Shown here: positions 1 through 7,365 of the stretch, piece after piece
Numbering within the stretch: position 1 is the first letter of the stretch
Layout of the letters: each line of letters starts with the position of its first letter
NCBI GenBank assembly: GCA_002353825.1
Contig: DEKJ01000025.1
Location: 1-56,391 of the forward strand
Reading direction: 5' to 3'
Source of the DNA: Prevotella sp. UBA2725
Lineage (GTDB): Bacteria > Bacteroidota > Bacteroidia > Bacteroidales > Bacteroidaceae
Length of the DNA: 56,391 nt
The notes under the pieces: generated by a model
The model's input: only the letters and a program-made list of their open reading frames with translations
Told to the model about the DNA's origin: nothing
Databases searched by the model: none
Made by a program: the position numbers and the translations under genes

Positions 1-263
1 GACATACCTTTGGCACATTGATCCAAGCGGCTACTGGTGACATCGAGACCACCAAGAAACTCATGGGTCACAAGTCGCTCAAATCAACCGCAGTCTATGC
101 AGACGTGCTGACTGAGGAAAAGGTCAAGGCTATCTCCAATACCAAGACGGTATTCAGGAGTCGCAAGCCACACACCGAGAACAAGAAGATTCCACGAACC
201 AAGCGAACGGCAGCGACCAACACGCACCCTCGCAAGGTCATAGATATACAGGATAACGAATAA
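1..263 (+). CDS. Tyrosine recombinase, C-terminal part (partial)
   Basis: The frame is open from base 3, so the start lies before the window. The visible part begins HTFGTLIQAA, the box-II histidine region of tyrosine recombinases. It continues with LMGHKSLKSTAVYADV, which holds the second conserved histidine and, eight residues on, the YADV tyrosine that should be the nucleophile. A basic tail of about 45 residues follows. The family cuts and rejoins DNA at att sites during integration and excision. A second, complete recombinase lies 0.8 kb downstream, so this element carries two. The family call is firm; which recombinase mobilises the element cannot be told from the sequence. Confidence 0.85.
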   Translation, partial: HTFGTLIQAATGDIETTKKLMGHKSLKSTAVYADVLTEEKVKAISNTKTVFRSRKPHTENKKIPRTKRTAATNTHPRKVIDIQDNE

Positions 264-388
264 CGGCTAACGAGCCGATTCAGGATAACAACCAGTTTCA
301 TTTCATCAAAAGCAGTGCCCTGATTCAAGGTAGTGGTTTCCGCTACCCTTAGGGGCTTGCTATCTCAAAACCAAGCATTCAGGATAAC
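246..388. repeat. Three direct copies of CAGGATAAC around the recombinase 3' end
   Basis: CAGGATAAC occurs at 249-257, 281-289 and 380-388. The last two share the longer ATTCAGGATAAC. A perfect 5-bp stem with a 4-base loop (CGGCT/AGCCG, 264-277) lies between the first two. Repeats of this kind next to integrase and excisionase genes often act as arm-type binding sites, but that role is inferred here. Confidence 0.45.
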
Positions 389-411
389 GTAAACAACTAA
401 ATATCAAGATT

Positions 412-732
412 ATGAATAAGACTATTGACAACGAGACTCTTCTTTTGAAGGTAGAGTCATTTGAGCATCGCATCGAGGTTCTGGAGAACACTCTCAGCGC
501 AGCCAAGGAGGTATTGACACTTGAAGAAGCAGCCCTTTTCATGGGTATATCAAAGAGCAGTCTCTACAAGATGACCCATCGTCATGAGCTTCCTTTCTTC
601 CGTCCAAACGGCAAACTCATCTACTTTGAGAAGGCTGAACTTCTGAAGTGGATGCGTCAGAACCGCAGCATGTCTGAGGCTGAGACCAAGGAGGCAGCAG
701 CCCAGAAGCTGAATGAACTTGCCAACCACTAA
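412..732 (+). CDS. Helix-turn-helix (excisionase-type) DNA-binding protein
   Basis: 106 residues. An N-terminal helical stretch with heptad-like spacing (about 10-40) precedes a HTH_17/excisionase-type domain (about 41-82). It has the typical layout LTLEEAALFMGISKSSLYKM, followed by a wing reaching a lysine-rich FRPNGKLIYF segment. Proteins of this family bind element ends or promoters and direct excision or transcription in Bacteroidetes mobilizable elements. The gene lies between two tyrosine recombinase genes, which fits a recombination directionality role. An AT-rich leader with ATATCAAGATT precedes the ATG. Confidence is high for the fold and moderate for the excisionase role. Confidence 0.8.
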   Translation: MNKTIDNETLLLKVESFEHRIEVLENTLSAAKEVLTLEEAALFMGISKSSLYKMTHRHELPFFRPNGKLIYFEKAELLKWMRQNRSMSEAETKEAAAQKLNELANH

Positions 733-735
733 TCA

Positions 736-1059
736 ATGAGTATTATGAATCAGGATTTCAATCAACAGCAGTACAACGACAAACTGGCTCAGGTAGCCAG
801 CCTTGCCGTTACCTATGCCAAGGATGGCACAGGCTATCACAGTATGAAGGATGCCTTCAATGAACTGTGCGAGATTTCACATGCCAACAAGGGCATTGAC
901 CAAGAAAACACTATCGGCAGACGAACCCTGCTTGTGCAGAGTGTCTGCATCAAGGCTATCCATGCGCTCACTCCATACCAGAACGAGCGACTTGAACAGC
1001 AGCTGAAGGACATTGCTTCGGACTATCCCGAGCATCGTCACCTGCATTTCCGCAGATAG
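736..1059 (+). CDS. Hypothetical protein of mobilizable element
   Basis: 107 residues, soluble and mostly helical by composition. There is no signal peptide, no membrane segment and no motif that I recognise. It starts three bases after the HTH stop codon, so the two are probably co-translated; an in-frame ATG at 745 is an alternative start. The tail is histidine- and arginine-rich (HRHLHFRR). It is followed 37 bases later by the tyrosine recombinase. Position suggests a role in element maintenance or recombination, but nothing in the sequence fixes one. Confidence 0.6.
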   Translation: MSIMNQDFNQQQYNDKLAQVASLAVTYAKDGTGYHSMKDAFNELCEISHANKGIDQENTIGRRTLLVQSVCIKAIHALTPYQNERLEQQLKDIASDYPEHRHLHFRR

Positions 1060-1096
1060 TTTCTTCTTTCCCTTTTGTCATATCATAGACATATCA

Positions 1097-2347
1097 ATGA
1101 GAGTTACCGCTTACATACGTCAGAAAGATACATCGAAGAACGACCTTGACAGCCGTGCTTCGGTGTACTTCCGTGTCCGTGACAAAGGGCTTGATGTCAA
1201 GTGCGCAAGCGAACTTCAGATCAATCCCAATCACTGGAGCCAAGAACGACAGGGCTACAAGAGCCGTGTCAATCTTGTGGATGACGATACCAGAAACCTC
1301 TTTGACTCACAGGTCAAGGAGATTACAGGTATCATAACCAGGGAATACTATATCGGAGCAAACTCCGACTGGCTAAGACGACTGATATTTGCCTATCACC
1401 ACCCCAATGCCTATTGCATGGGCAGTGGCATGGCGGTAAGCAAATCCTTTGTCATCTGGGCAGAGAGGTACCTTCAGAACAAGCATTTCGGCAAGCATCA
1501 GGAGTGTAACACCCGATGCCTGATTGACAAGGTTACTCGTTTTGAGGATGAACACAAACACCCGATGAACATTGACAGCATGACTGCCGATGATCTTCGT
1601 GTGTTTGCGGATTTCCTGTCTTCTGACTATGACATATCTATGAATACCATCGTCACTAACATGACCTTGATGCGTACCGTCTGCAACTGGGTACGAAAGC
1701 AGGGAGTCACAAACAATGACCCCTTCTTTGGCTATGACATGCCCAAGGCACTCTATGGCACTCCATATTTCCTGACCATTCAGGAGCGTGACCAAGTTCT
1801 GGATGCAGACCTAACGGATGATGCAGAACTTGCTGAGTATCGTGATATGTTCGTGTTTCAGTGTATGGTCGGATGCCGTCATAGTGATCTTGTGACCTTC
1901 ACCCCCAAGAACATTATTGACGGTGTTCTGGAATATATCCCCATCAAGACCAAGGGCAAGTTAGGTGACGTTGTAAGGGTTCCTCTTATCCCCAAGGCTA
2001 TGGCTATCCTTGATGGCCATGACCATGGTGATGATGAACCAATCTTCCCCAAGCATTATAACTTCAAGTTCAACGATGCTATCCGTAGAATCTTGAAGCG
2101 TGCCAAGGTAAATCGTGTTGTCACTGTGATTAACCCTAAGACACGGCTTGAAGAGAAGAAGCCAATCTCAGATGTGGCTACCTCTCATCTTGCACGAAGG
2201 ACTTTTATCGGTAATCTTTACCGCATGGTCAAAGACCCTGATTTGGTTGCTTCTATGTCTGGTCATGCCAAAGGCAGCGTTGCTTTTGCCCGATACCGAG
2301 TCATTGATGATGACATGAAGAAATCCCTGGTTGAACTTATCCAGTGA
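1097..2347 (+). CDS. Tyrosine recombinase / integrase
   Basis: 416 residues from the ATG at 1097. The longer reading from 1013 runs through the end of the previous gene and is less likely. An N-terminal arm-type domain (about 1-95) and a core-binding SAM-like domain (about 105-210) precede the catalytic domain. All catalytic residues are visible: Arg261 in VGCRHSDL, a Lys in the KTKGKLGDVVRVP beta-hairpin, His364 and Arg367 in HLARRTF, His390 in SGHAKG, and Tyr400 in FARYRV. The length is typical of Bacteroidetes integrases of the CTn/NBU kind. It probably integrates and excises the mobilizable element, alone or with the partial recombinase at the window start. Confidence 0.93.
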   Translation: MRVTAYIRQKDTSKNDLDSRASVYFRVRDKGLDVKCASELQINPNHWSQERQGYKSRVNLVDDDTRNLFDSQVKEITGIITREYYIGANSDWLRRLIFAYHHPNAYCMGSGMAVSKSFVIWAERYLQNKHFGKHQECNTRCLIDKVTRFEDEHKHPMNIDSMTADDLRVFADFLSSDYDISMNTIVTNMTLMRTVCNWVRKQGVTNNDPFFGYDMPKALYGTPYFLTIQERDQVLDADLTDDAELAEYRDMFVFQCMVGCRHSDLVTFTPKNIIDGVLEYIPIKTKGKLGDVVRVPLIPKAMAILDGHDHGDDEPIFPKHYNFKFNDAIRRILKRAKVNRVVTVINPKTRLEEKKPISDVATSHLARRTFIGNLYRMVKDPDLVASMSGHAKGSVAFARYRVIDDDMKKSLVELIQ

Positions 2348-2414
2348 TTCTCTTCTTTTTGATGGCATATTCCTTTTCCCTTTATTCGGTTACATTTCAA
2401 TAATATCATAGACT

Positions 2415-3242
2415 ATGGACGATAAAAAATTACATCGTTGCTTCACTTTCTCTGAAGAGCAGTTGAAGCATCTTCGAAGCAAGAAGTACAAGATTGACCG
2501 TATGGAATGCTTCATGTCGCTTGTGGATCTTGCCGAGCCAGTTCCAAAACTTGTGCAAATCAGCAAGACCAAGCAAGTAGAAATCTTGGCAGGTCAAGTT
2601 ATGGTTGACAATACCCAACTTGCCAAACTCTGGGACAAAGACCGCAAGACGGTTCCAAAGCTGTTGGATGCTATGGAGGCTGTGGGCATTTTCTCTTCTC
2701 AGGAAGTGGAAGATAACCGCATCTACACCCTTCATTGTCTCTCAGGCTGGTATGTTGATGCCAAGTTCGTGTCGAATGCCTTTGCCTTAAAGCGCAATAA
2801 CGACAGTACGGCAATCATCCATGCGGAAGTTCCTGCCTCCAAGGTCATCATCACTGAGGATCCTGATGACAAGAAGAAGGACAAGGAAGGTTCTGCTTCT
2901 GCCGATGACAAATCCAATGACTCTGCCGAGGGCAACAATCCTCAGACAACTGGCAATGTGTCGCACCAATCACCACAATCTAATGATAGTGGCAATGTGG
3001 GTAAGTCTGGAGCAGATGGCAACAAGTCACCATCACCTCCTGAAAACAATTCCCCGCAGTCTGCTGACAGCCCTTCTCCCCAAGGTGAAGCCGATGGCAA
3101 GCAGAATGAAGGGAAGCAGCATGAGCAGATACCTTCTCAGCAAGGAGGACAGCAGCCACAACAGCCTAACGGCAATCAAAGACCGCCTTTCAACGGCTAT
3201 CAGAAGCCTAACGGCTACTACAACCAGAACGGCAACAAATAG
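2415..3242 (+). CDS. Winged-helix-like protein with low-complexity tail
   Basis: 275 residues. The first 130 look like a compact DNA-binding domain: LRSKKYKIDRMECF leads into a helix-rich part, and QLAKLWDKDRKTVPKLLDAM reads as a recognition-helix region followed by a wing (VEDNRIYTLH). From about residue 140 to the end the protein is low complexity, rich in Ser, Asn, Gln, Pro and Gly, with a repetitive NGYQKPNGYY tail. It lies between the integrase and the oriT-like gap, a place where Bacteroidetes mobilizable elements often keep replication or regulatory genes. A replication or copy-control role is possible but not shown. Confidence 0.6.
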   Translation: MDDKKLHRCFTFSEEQLKHLRSKKYKIDRMECFMSLVDLAEPVPKLVQISKTKQVEILAGQVMVDNTQLAKLWDKDRKTVPKLLDAMEAVGIFSSQEVEDNRIYTLHCLSGWYVDAKFVSNAFALKRNNDSTAIIHAEVPASKVIITEDPDDKKKDKEGSASADDKSNDSAEGNNPQTTGNVSHQSPQSNDSGNVGKSGADGNKSPSPPENNSPQSADSPSPQGEADGKQNEGKQHEQIPSQQGGQQPQQPNGNQRPPFNGYQKPNGYYNQNGNK

Positions 3243-3530
3243 CCGTCTGAGGACTCAGGAATGCGACCTGCACCGCCAAACCATCCCAAAGGACGTTTAC
3301 CGATACAGGACAACACGGCAAGCCGAAACGACTTTCTAAGCCCTGACGGGAACTTAGCAGGTAAAAGGACCGATTTTTAAGAGGTACTTTTCGAGAAATC
3401 CTTTTGTACTACATTATTTGTGACCAAATTTATGCAGTCCTAAAAGTTTCTCGGGCTACTCGCAGGCTCGCAGACCTATGTCCTTCTTTTTTACTGATTT
3501 ATATTCATCCCTTTAATCATATTCAAAGAT
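3243..3530 (+). other. Intergenic region upstream of mob genes; candidate oriT with alternative hairpins
   Basis: About 290 bases without a convincing gene, directly before the MobC-like and relaxase genes. AAAAGGA (3363-3369) can pair with TCCTTTT (3399-3405). Alternatively, CGAGAAATCCTTTT (3392-3405) can pair with AAAAGTTTCTCG (3442-3453) with a two-base bulge. The two pairings share TCCTTTT and exclude each other. GC-rich sequence with repeated GGCT and CGCAG follows at about 3454-3477. Position and structure fit an origin of transfer or a leader controlling the mob genes. No nic site could be assigned. Confidence 0.5.
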
Positions 3531-3929
3531 ATGGCTAAGAAAAAGAAGATTATCAAGAAGACACCCACAAGGGTGCATTCCTTCCGCTGTACCGATAAGG
3601 ACTGGAAGGAACTGAAAAAACTCGCTAAGGAATGTGGTATGAGCATAGGCAAGTATCTCGTTGAGACTGGCAAGAAGCATCACCCACGTCAGCGACTCAC
3701 TCCAGAGGAAAGCAAAGCCCTGAACTCTCTGACTGAGGCACGTACCGACTTGATAAAAGTCCGCAGTAAGTTGCACGATGCTTCACCCGAGGAAAAGCAG
3801 AAGATGTTCAGATCTCCAAAGTTCATGAAGTGGTGGATTGAAGCCGTTGAACGACTCATCAAACACTGGTATAGCATTGAAGACAACCTTACTTCTCCTG
3901 TACTGACCAAAGTTCAAGAAGACGAATGA
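3531..3929 (+). CDS. MobC-like relaxosome accessory protein
   Basis: 132 residues. A lysine-rich start (AKKKKIIKK) precedes a ribbon-helix-helix type region: RVHSFRCTDKDWKELKKLA, then ECGMSIGKYLVETGK. This is the layout of MobC/MobA accessory proteins, which bind oriT and help the relaxase melt DNA. The C-terminal half is helical. Its stop codon overlaps the relaxase start by four bases (ATGA), so translation is coupled. The DNA-binding family call is good; the exact name differs between Bacteroides elements, so I give no symbol. Confidence 0.78.
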   Translation: MAKKKKIIKKTPTRVHSFRCTDKDWKELKKLAKECGMSIGKYLVETGKKHHPRQRLTPEESKALNSLTEARTDLIKVRSKLHDASPEEKQKMFRSPKFMKWWIEAVERLIKHWYSIEDNLTSPVLTKVQEDE

Positions 3930-5164
3930 TTATACTCGCAAGACCAGTAGCCTATGGCGGCAATGCCGCAAGGTACGCAATGGAGAAGGAGGATGCAACC
4001 GTGGTCAAGGTGAACCACATGCCTGACTATCTCGATGCCACCGAAATCTGGTATCGGATGAAGCATCACTGCCAGTTGCATCAACAGGACAGGACTGTTG
4101 GGCGAAAGTTGGAACGCTTCATGACCACGTTTGTACTCTCCCCATCCAAGGAAGAGTCAGAGAACTATACCTTGGATGACTGGGCAAACCTCGCTGATGA
4201 AGGATTGGAAGCTTTGGATTCAGTCGGACTTTTACCCAAAGGCTTTAAGGAGAAGGTCAAGACCAATTTCCGCAATTCTATGAGTGTTGCTGCCTTGCAT
4301 CGGGATTCCAAGTCTGGAACCCTTCACCTGCATCTTGACTGTTGCCGTGTGGATAATGACGGCAAGACCAACGATGTTCACGATGTTCACATCAGAGCAA
4401 TAAGGGCTGCGGAAATTATCAACGCAAGGCATGGTTGGGAGCAACCTCAGGAGGTTCGTGAAATGCGCCAACAAGATATAGCGGAGTTTTGCGAATATAC
4501 CCTTCAGAAGATGGATAGTTTCGACATTGACCGTTACTTTGATATGCTTCGCATGAGAGGCTATGAGGTCAATCCAAGGTATGACACTACTAACTGCAAA
4601 CTTGTGGGCTACACCATCGGCAAGAATGCCTCAGTGTTCAAGGCTTCTGCCATCGGTCGAAAGTTCATGGTATCACAGCTTGAAGCCACATGGAAGAAGA
4701 TGCATCCTAAGCCTACTCAGGTCAAGATGCGACCTGCTTCACCTTCCGTTTCACCGGCTCGCCCTGCTCGCCATGTTGCTCAGACAACGAAACCTACCCA
4801 GTCCAATTCTAAGCCATTGCCAGTTGCTACCAAGACTGCCTTCAATGTCAATGTTAGCGGTGAAATGAAGAGAATCTATATTCCGAACACGGTCAAGGAC
4901 ATCTTCCTCAATGAGGTTCAGGTTCCTGATTCTGATATGACTGCATCAAGAGAGGACATTTCTCATGTAGGTATGCTTCTCTTCCTTGATATGATTGATG
5001 CAGCAACAACCGTGTCCGAATCTTGTGGCGGTGGTGGTTCTGCTCCTTCCTCTGGTTGGGGTAAGGATGATGACGAAGACGAGCGTGAGCGGGCTCGCCG
5101 TTGCCTCCAGATGGCTCATGCCATGTGCAAGCCACCGCAGAAAAGACGTTCATTCCACCGTTAG
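3926..5164 (+). CDS. MOBP-type relaxase / mobilization nuclease
   Basis: 412 residues. The N-terminal relaxase domain has candidate catalytic tyrosines at 10 and 17 (ARPVAYGGNAARYAMEK). The metal-binding motif is GTLHLHLDCCRVDNDG, with His134 and His136. These enzymes nick oriT, stay bound to the 5' end and are led into the type IV channel. A central helical region (about 155-260) and a proline-rich linker follow, then a glycine-rich stretch (about 370-380) and a basic tail ending KRRSFHR. The last residues match the tails of three proteins encoded more than 35 kb away, noted as a finding. The start overlaps the MobC-like gene. Confidence 0.9.
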   Translation: MIILARPVAYGGNAARYAMEKEDATVVKVNHMPDYLDATEIWYRMKHHCQLHQQDRTVGRKLERFMTTFVLSPSKEESENYTLDDWANLADEGLEALDSVGLLPKGFKEKVKTNFRNSMSVAALHRDSKSGTLHLHLDCCRVDNDGKTNDVHDVHIRAIRAAEIINARHGWEQPQEVREMRQQDIAEFCEYTLQKMDSFDIDRYFDMLRMRGYEVNPRYDTTNCKLVGYTIGKNASVFKASAIGRKFMVSQLEATWKKMHPKPTQVKMRPASPSVSPARPARHVAQTTKPTQSNSKPLPVATKTAFNVNVSGEMKRIYIPNTVKDIFLNEVQVPDSDMTASREDISHVGMLLFLDMIDAATTVSESCGGGGSAPSSGWGKDDDEDERERARRCLQMAHAMCKPPQKRRSFHR

Positions 5165-5181
5165 ACAAATCCTACATATCA

Positions 5182-5799
5182 ATGAGAAGAACAAAACATG
5201 TAGAAGAACTCATCGAAGATGACGAGCAGAAGCCTGACTTCGATGACATGATGAACGAAGTCCAGGAAGAGATTGAAGAGCATGATGCCGAGGATGCTGT
5301 TGTCAGTCGTGCGCCTGAACTCAGGCAGTTGAGTGAGAACATTGACAAAGCGACCAACACTTGGATCAATGCAACTCTTCAACTGGAGTCTGCCATCCGT
5401 AAGTACAATTCAGCTCAGACTGCTCTTGGCAATGCCGTTGACACTATCAGTGGTAAGGTTGACACCATCAATACCCACATTGACAATGTTCTGAAGGATG
5501 CCCCAACCAAGTTGAAGGTTTCAGTCAGAGTCGATGATGTTGACTGGAAGAAGATTCAGGACATGTTCGACAAACAACATGAATGGATGACCACTCAGAT
5601 GCAGAAGCATATCCGTGAGGTCAATCAAATGTTTTATGAAGAACGTAGAAGGGTTCAGGAAAGGTACAAGGAGTACGACGGAACCTACCTCGGACACTAT
5701 GTGCAGTATTTCTTCTGGTTCTTCTTTGTCCTTGGACTCGTTATTTTCGGCTTGGCTATCTTCCTGATGCTCGACAGTCACTACCACTGGACGAAGTAA
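5182..5799 (+). CDS. Membrane-anchored mobilization accessory protein
   Basis: 205 residues from the ATG at 5182, which follows an ATATCA leader like that of the integrase. The longer reading from 5101 overlaps the relaxase. The N-terminal third is acidic (EDDEQKPDFDDMMNEVQEE). A long helical, coiled-coil-like region follows (about 50-160), then one strong membrane segment near the C-terminus (about 176-198, aromatic-rich, VQYFFWFFFVLGLVIFGLAI). It starts 17 bases after the relaxase stop codon, so it belongs to the mob operon. A tail-anchored protein here could tether the relaxosome to the membrane or channel; this is inference. A terminator follows. Confidence 0.72.
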   Translation: MRRTKHVEELIEDDEQKPDFDDMMNEVQEEIEEHDAEDAVVSRAPELRQLSENIDKATNTWINATLQLESAIRKYNSAQTALGNAVDTISGKVDTINTHIDNVLKDAPTKLKVSVRVDDVDWKKIQDMFDKQHEWMTTQMQKHIREVNQMFYEERRRVQERYKEYDGTYLGHYVQYFFWFFFVLGLVIFGLAIFLMLDSHYHWTK

Positions 5800-5821
5800 T
5801 CTAATGTTTATACCCTCCAAA

Positions 5822-5870
5822 ATCCCTACGAAACTTGGCATAGTCTAAGTTTGTAGGGATATTTTTTTTC
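5822..5870 (+). terminator. Intrinsic terminator of the mob operon
   Basis: ATCCCTAC (5822-5829) pairs with GTAGGGAT (5853-5860), and AAACTT (5831-5836) with AAGTTT (5847-5852). This gives a 14-bp stem with one bulged G and a 10-base loop. A run of eight T follows at 5862-5869. It lies 22 bases after the last mob gene. Confidence 0.9.
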
Positions 5871-5899
5871 TTGAAAACGTCATTTTCTTGAAAATGTGC
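5866..5899. repeat. Two tandem 17-base repeats with TTTTCTTGAAAA
   Basis: TTTTCTTGAAAA occurs at 5866-5877 and again at 5883-5894, a 17-base period. Each copy is close to a palindrome (TTTTC..GAAAA). The first overlaps the T-run of the terminator. The repeat is upstream of the orphan promoter at 5911-5941 and could be an operator or a recombination scar. Confidence 0.5.
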
Positions 5900-5910
5900 A
5901 CTATTGCCCG

Positions 5911-5941
5911 TTGTGGGAGCCAGATAGCATGAGTAACTTTG
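5911..5941 (+). promoter_or_regulatory. Consensus Bacteroidetes promoter (TTG-N20-TAACTTTG)
   Basis: TTG at 5911-5913 is followed after exactly 20 bases by TAACTTTG at 5934-5941, a match to the TAnnTTTG -7 element. It points rightward, yet the next genes to the right are on the minus strand. The same 20-base spacing is seen at 29019-29049 (minus) and 55990-56020, which supports it as real. Confidence 0.7.
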
Positions 5942-5944
5942 CAC

Positions 5945-6030
5945 CGTCAAAATAAACGAGTGTAAACCTAATTGTTATAAAGTAAGCATTCCGTAAACCA
6001 CGTATAGATGGTTATGGAATACTTTTTATA
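5945..6030 (+). ncRNA. Candidate ~80-nt small RNA ending in an intrinsic terminator
   Basis: Downstream of the promoter at 5911-5941, ATTCCGTAAACCA (5988-6000) pairs with TGGTTATGGAAT (6009-6020). This forms a 12-bp stem with one bulged A and one G-U pair around an 8-base loop, followed by TTTTT at 6023-6027. No ORF of useful size fits between. A transcript starting near 5946 would be about 80 nt. It ends about 40 bases before the 3' end of the oppositely oriented nucleoside phosphorylase gene. It could also be the attenuated leader of a lost gene. Promoter and terminator are read directly; RNA identity is inferred. Confidence 0.5.
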
Positions 6031-6067
6031 TAGTCCGCTAAATGGGAATTTACAATTCTGATATACT

Positions 6068-6817
6068 TCAGATGTAGGTTGCCGTTTCTAAAGCAATATA
6101 AAGTTTGTTTAAACTATGGTTGGCATTGTTCAAGCCTTTGGCTTCATATCCATTTGTATCCAAAATGTCACCTGTTTCAAAAAAAGCATACAACTTCAAA
6201 TTGTAGAAGTCGCACACAGATTGAACTCCAGCCAATTCCATTTCTACAGCGATGCACCCTTCTTCCATACGTTTGCGTACAAGTCCTTTTGTTTCTCTGA
6301 TCATCGAATCTGTCGTCCATATTTTACCTGTAATATATGGTACAGATAATTTGTCGAAAATTATGGAAAGTTCCTTGCTTGCGGCTATATCAATATAGTC
6401 GGATGGTGCTGCAAAATAATATGAACACCCGTCCCCTCTGTAACTTTGTGTCGGTATGATAAATCTACCTTGTGTGGTTGTACGGTCAAGACTGCCACAG
6501 GAACCGAACATAATGAACTTTGATGCTCCAGTTAGCCAGCTTGCAAGATGACATTGAGAGGATGCTACTGCTGAACCTATTCCTGACAGGTAGAAAGTTA
6601 TCGTAACTCCTTTATAAGTTGTTTTATAGATATGCGTATCGCCATTGCAAGCCGGCATAGTTGCAATAATTTCAGATTCGTAGGAATCAAGTAAATGCCG
6701 ATGAATCTCCTTCGAGAATATTATCAGGCATATATCTGCAAAATCTCCACGTCTGCCGTAGAAATCAAACAGATTGATCATTGGTTCAGTTTCAATATCA
6801 TAACTATCAGTAATCAT
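6068..6817 (-). CDS. Nucleoside phosphorylase family protein
   Basis: 249 residues, close to the usual length of PNP/UDP phosphorylases. Family landmarks are visible in order: SGIGSAVASSQ, then FIMFGSCGSL (phosphate and substrate loop), TTDSMIRET, and the purine/ribose-binding IAVEMELAGVQSVCD. The family splits nucleosides with phosphate into base and sugar-1-phosphate. It lies 11 bases after the nucleotidyltransferase gene on the same strand, so the two form one unit, probably cargo of the mobilizable element. A role linked to modified drug or nucleotide turnover is only a guess. Bases look AT-richer than the ICE genes. Confidence 0.82.
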   Translation of the reverse strand: MITDSYDIETEPMINLFDFYGRRGDFADICLIIFSKEIHRHLLDSYESEIIATMPACNGDTHIYKTTYKGVTITFYLSGIGSAVASSQCHLASWLTGASKFIMFGSCGSLDRTTTQGRFIIPTQSYRGDGCSYYFAAPSDYIDIAASKELSIIFDKLSVPYITGKIWTTDSMIRETKGLVRKRMEEGCIAVEMELAGVQSVCDFYNLKLYAFFETGDILDTNGYEAKGLNNANHSLNKLYIALETATYI

Positions 6818-6828
6818 AGCATATTGAA

Positions 6829-7329
6829 TCAGATGTGAGTTTTATATTGCTCCGGTATCTCAAGATTGAAAGTTCTGCATAATAACAGGACGTCGTGGAC
6901 ATCATTTTCATCGTATTCATATCCAAGATGGAACTGTACCTGTGCCTCCGGGTTTATGCATGTTACCTCAATATTCCCGATATTTCCTTTACCTGAGAAA
7001 GTTTCGCTTGGGAAAGTGTATCCGTCATATAGAATTCCATCTTCGACATATTCGAAACAATGCAGATCGATTATTCTTCCGTTGTCATCTTTCCAGACAG
7101 TATGGCTATCGGTCGTATAGTCCATTACAACTTCTCTGTATCCCTTCCAGGTAATCACGGATATGGCCTTACCATAGTCTTTCTTCTCTACGAACAGATC
7201 GATGTCGTTATGTATTCTTGTTTCTCTGCCTATAAGTGCATCGACACCCCAACCGCCGTCCAGAAACACCTTTACAGATGCTTCAGACAGCATTTCAAGA
7301 ATCTCACATGCATCAAAATAAGTGACCAT
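6829..7329 (-). CDS. LnuC/LnuA-like nucleotidyltransferase (possible lincosamide resistance)
   Basis: 166 residues, the size of small lincosamide O-nucleotidyltransferases. The signature DGGWGVDALIGRETRIHNDI holds the glycine-rich entry and Asp42. Asp44 follows at once, and a third acidic residue (Asp88) lies in RIIDLHCFE, giving a complete metal triad. The C-terminal part (VQFHLGYEYDENDVHDVLLL) also matches the pattern of LnuA/LnuC and related ANT proteins. The family transfers AMP to a drug hydroxyl. It is the first gene of a two-gene minus-strand unit with its own TAACTTTG element. The substrate (lincosamide, aminoglycoside or other) cannot be read from the sequence. Confidence 0.78.
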   Translation of the reverse strand: MVTYFDACEILEMLSEASVKVFLDGGWGVDALIGRETRIHNDIDLFVEKKDYGKAISVITWKGYREVVMDYTTDSHTVWKDDNGRIIDLHCFEYVEDGILYDGYTFPSETFSGKGNIGNIEVTCINPEAQVQFHLGYEYDENDVHDVLLLCRTFNLEIPEQYKTHI

Positions 7330-7357
7330 AAAATTGCAATTAAAATAAACTTTGGTG

Positions 7358-7365
7358 CAAAGTTA
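7358..7365 (-). promoter_or_regulatory. -7 element (TAACTTTG) for the nucleotidyltransferase unit
   Basis: CAAAGTTA on the plus strand reads TAACTTTG on the minus strand. It lies 29 bases before the ATG at 7329, giving a leader of about 20 bases. No TTG at the ideal 20-base spacing was found. Confidence 0.6.

Noticed and set aside
1013..1096. Longer N-terminus for the tyrosine recombinase
   Set aside because: It lies inside the preceding gene's end and reads as unrelated hydrophobic/Cys-rich sequence; the ATG at 1097 opens the family-like domain.
2821..3339. A 172-codon plus-strand frame across the end of the winged-helix-like gene
   Set aside because: It is rich in Ser, Thr and Arg in the way of an out-of-frame reading of the Ser/Asn/Gln-rich tail; no start signal.
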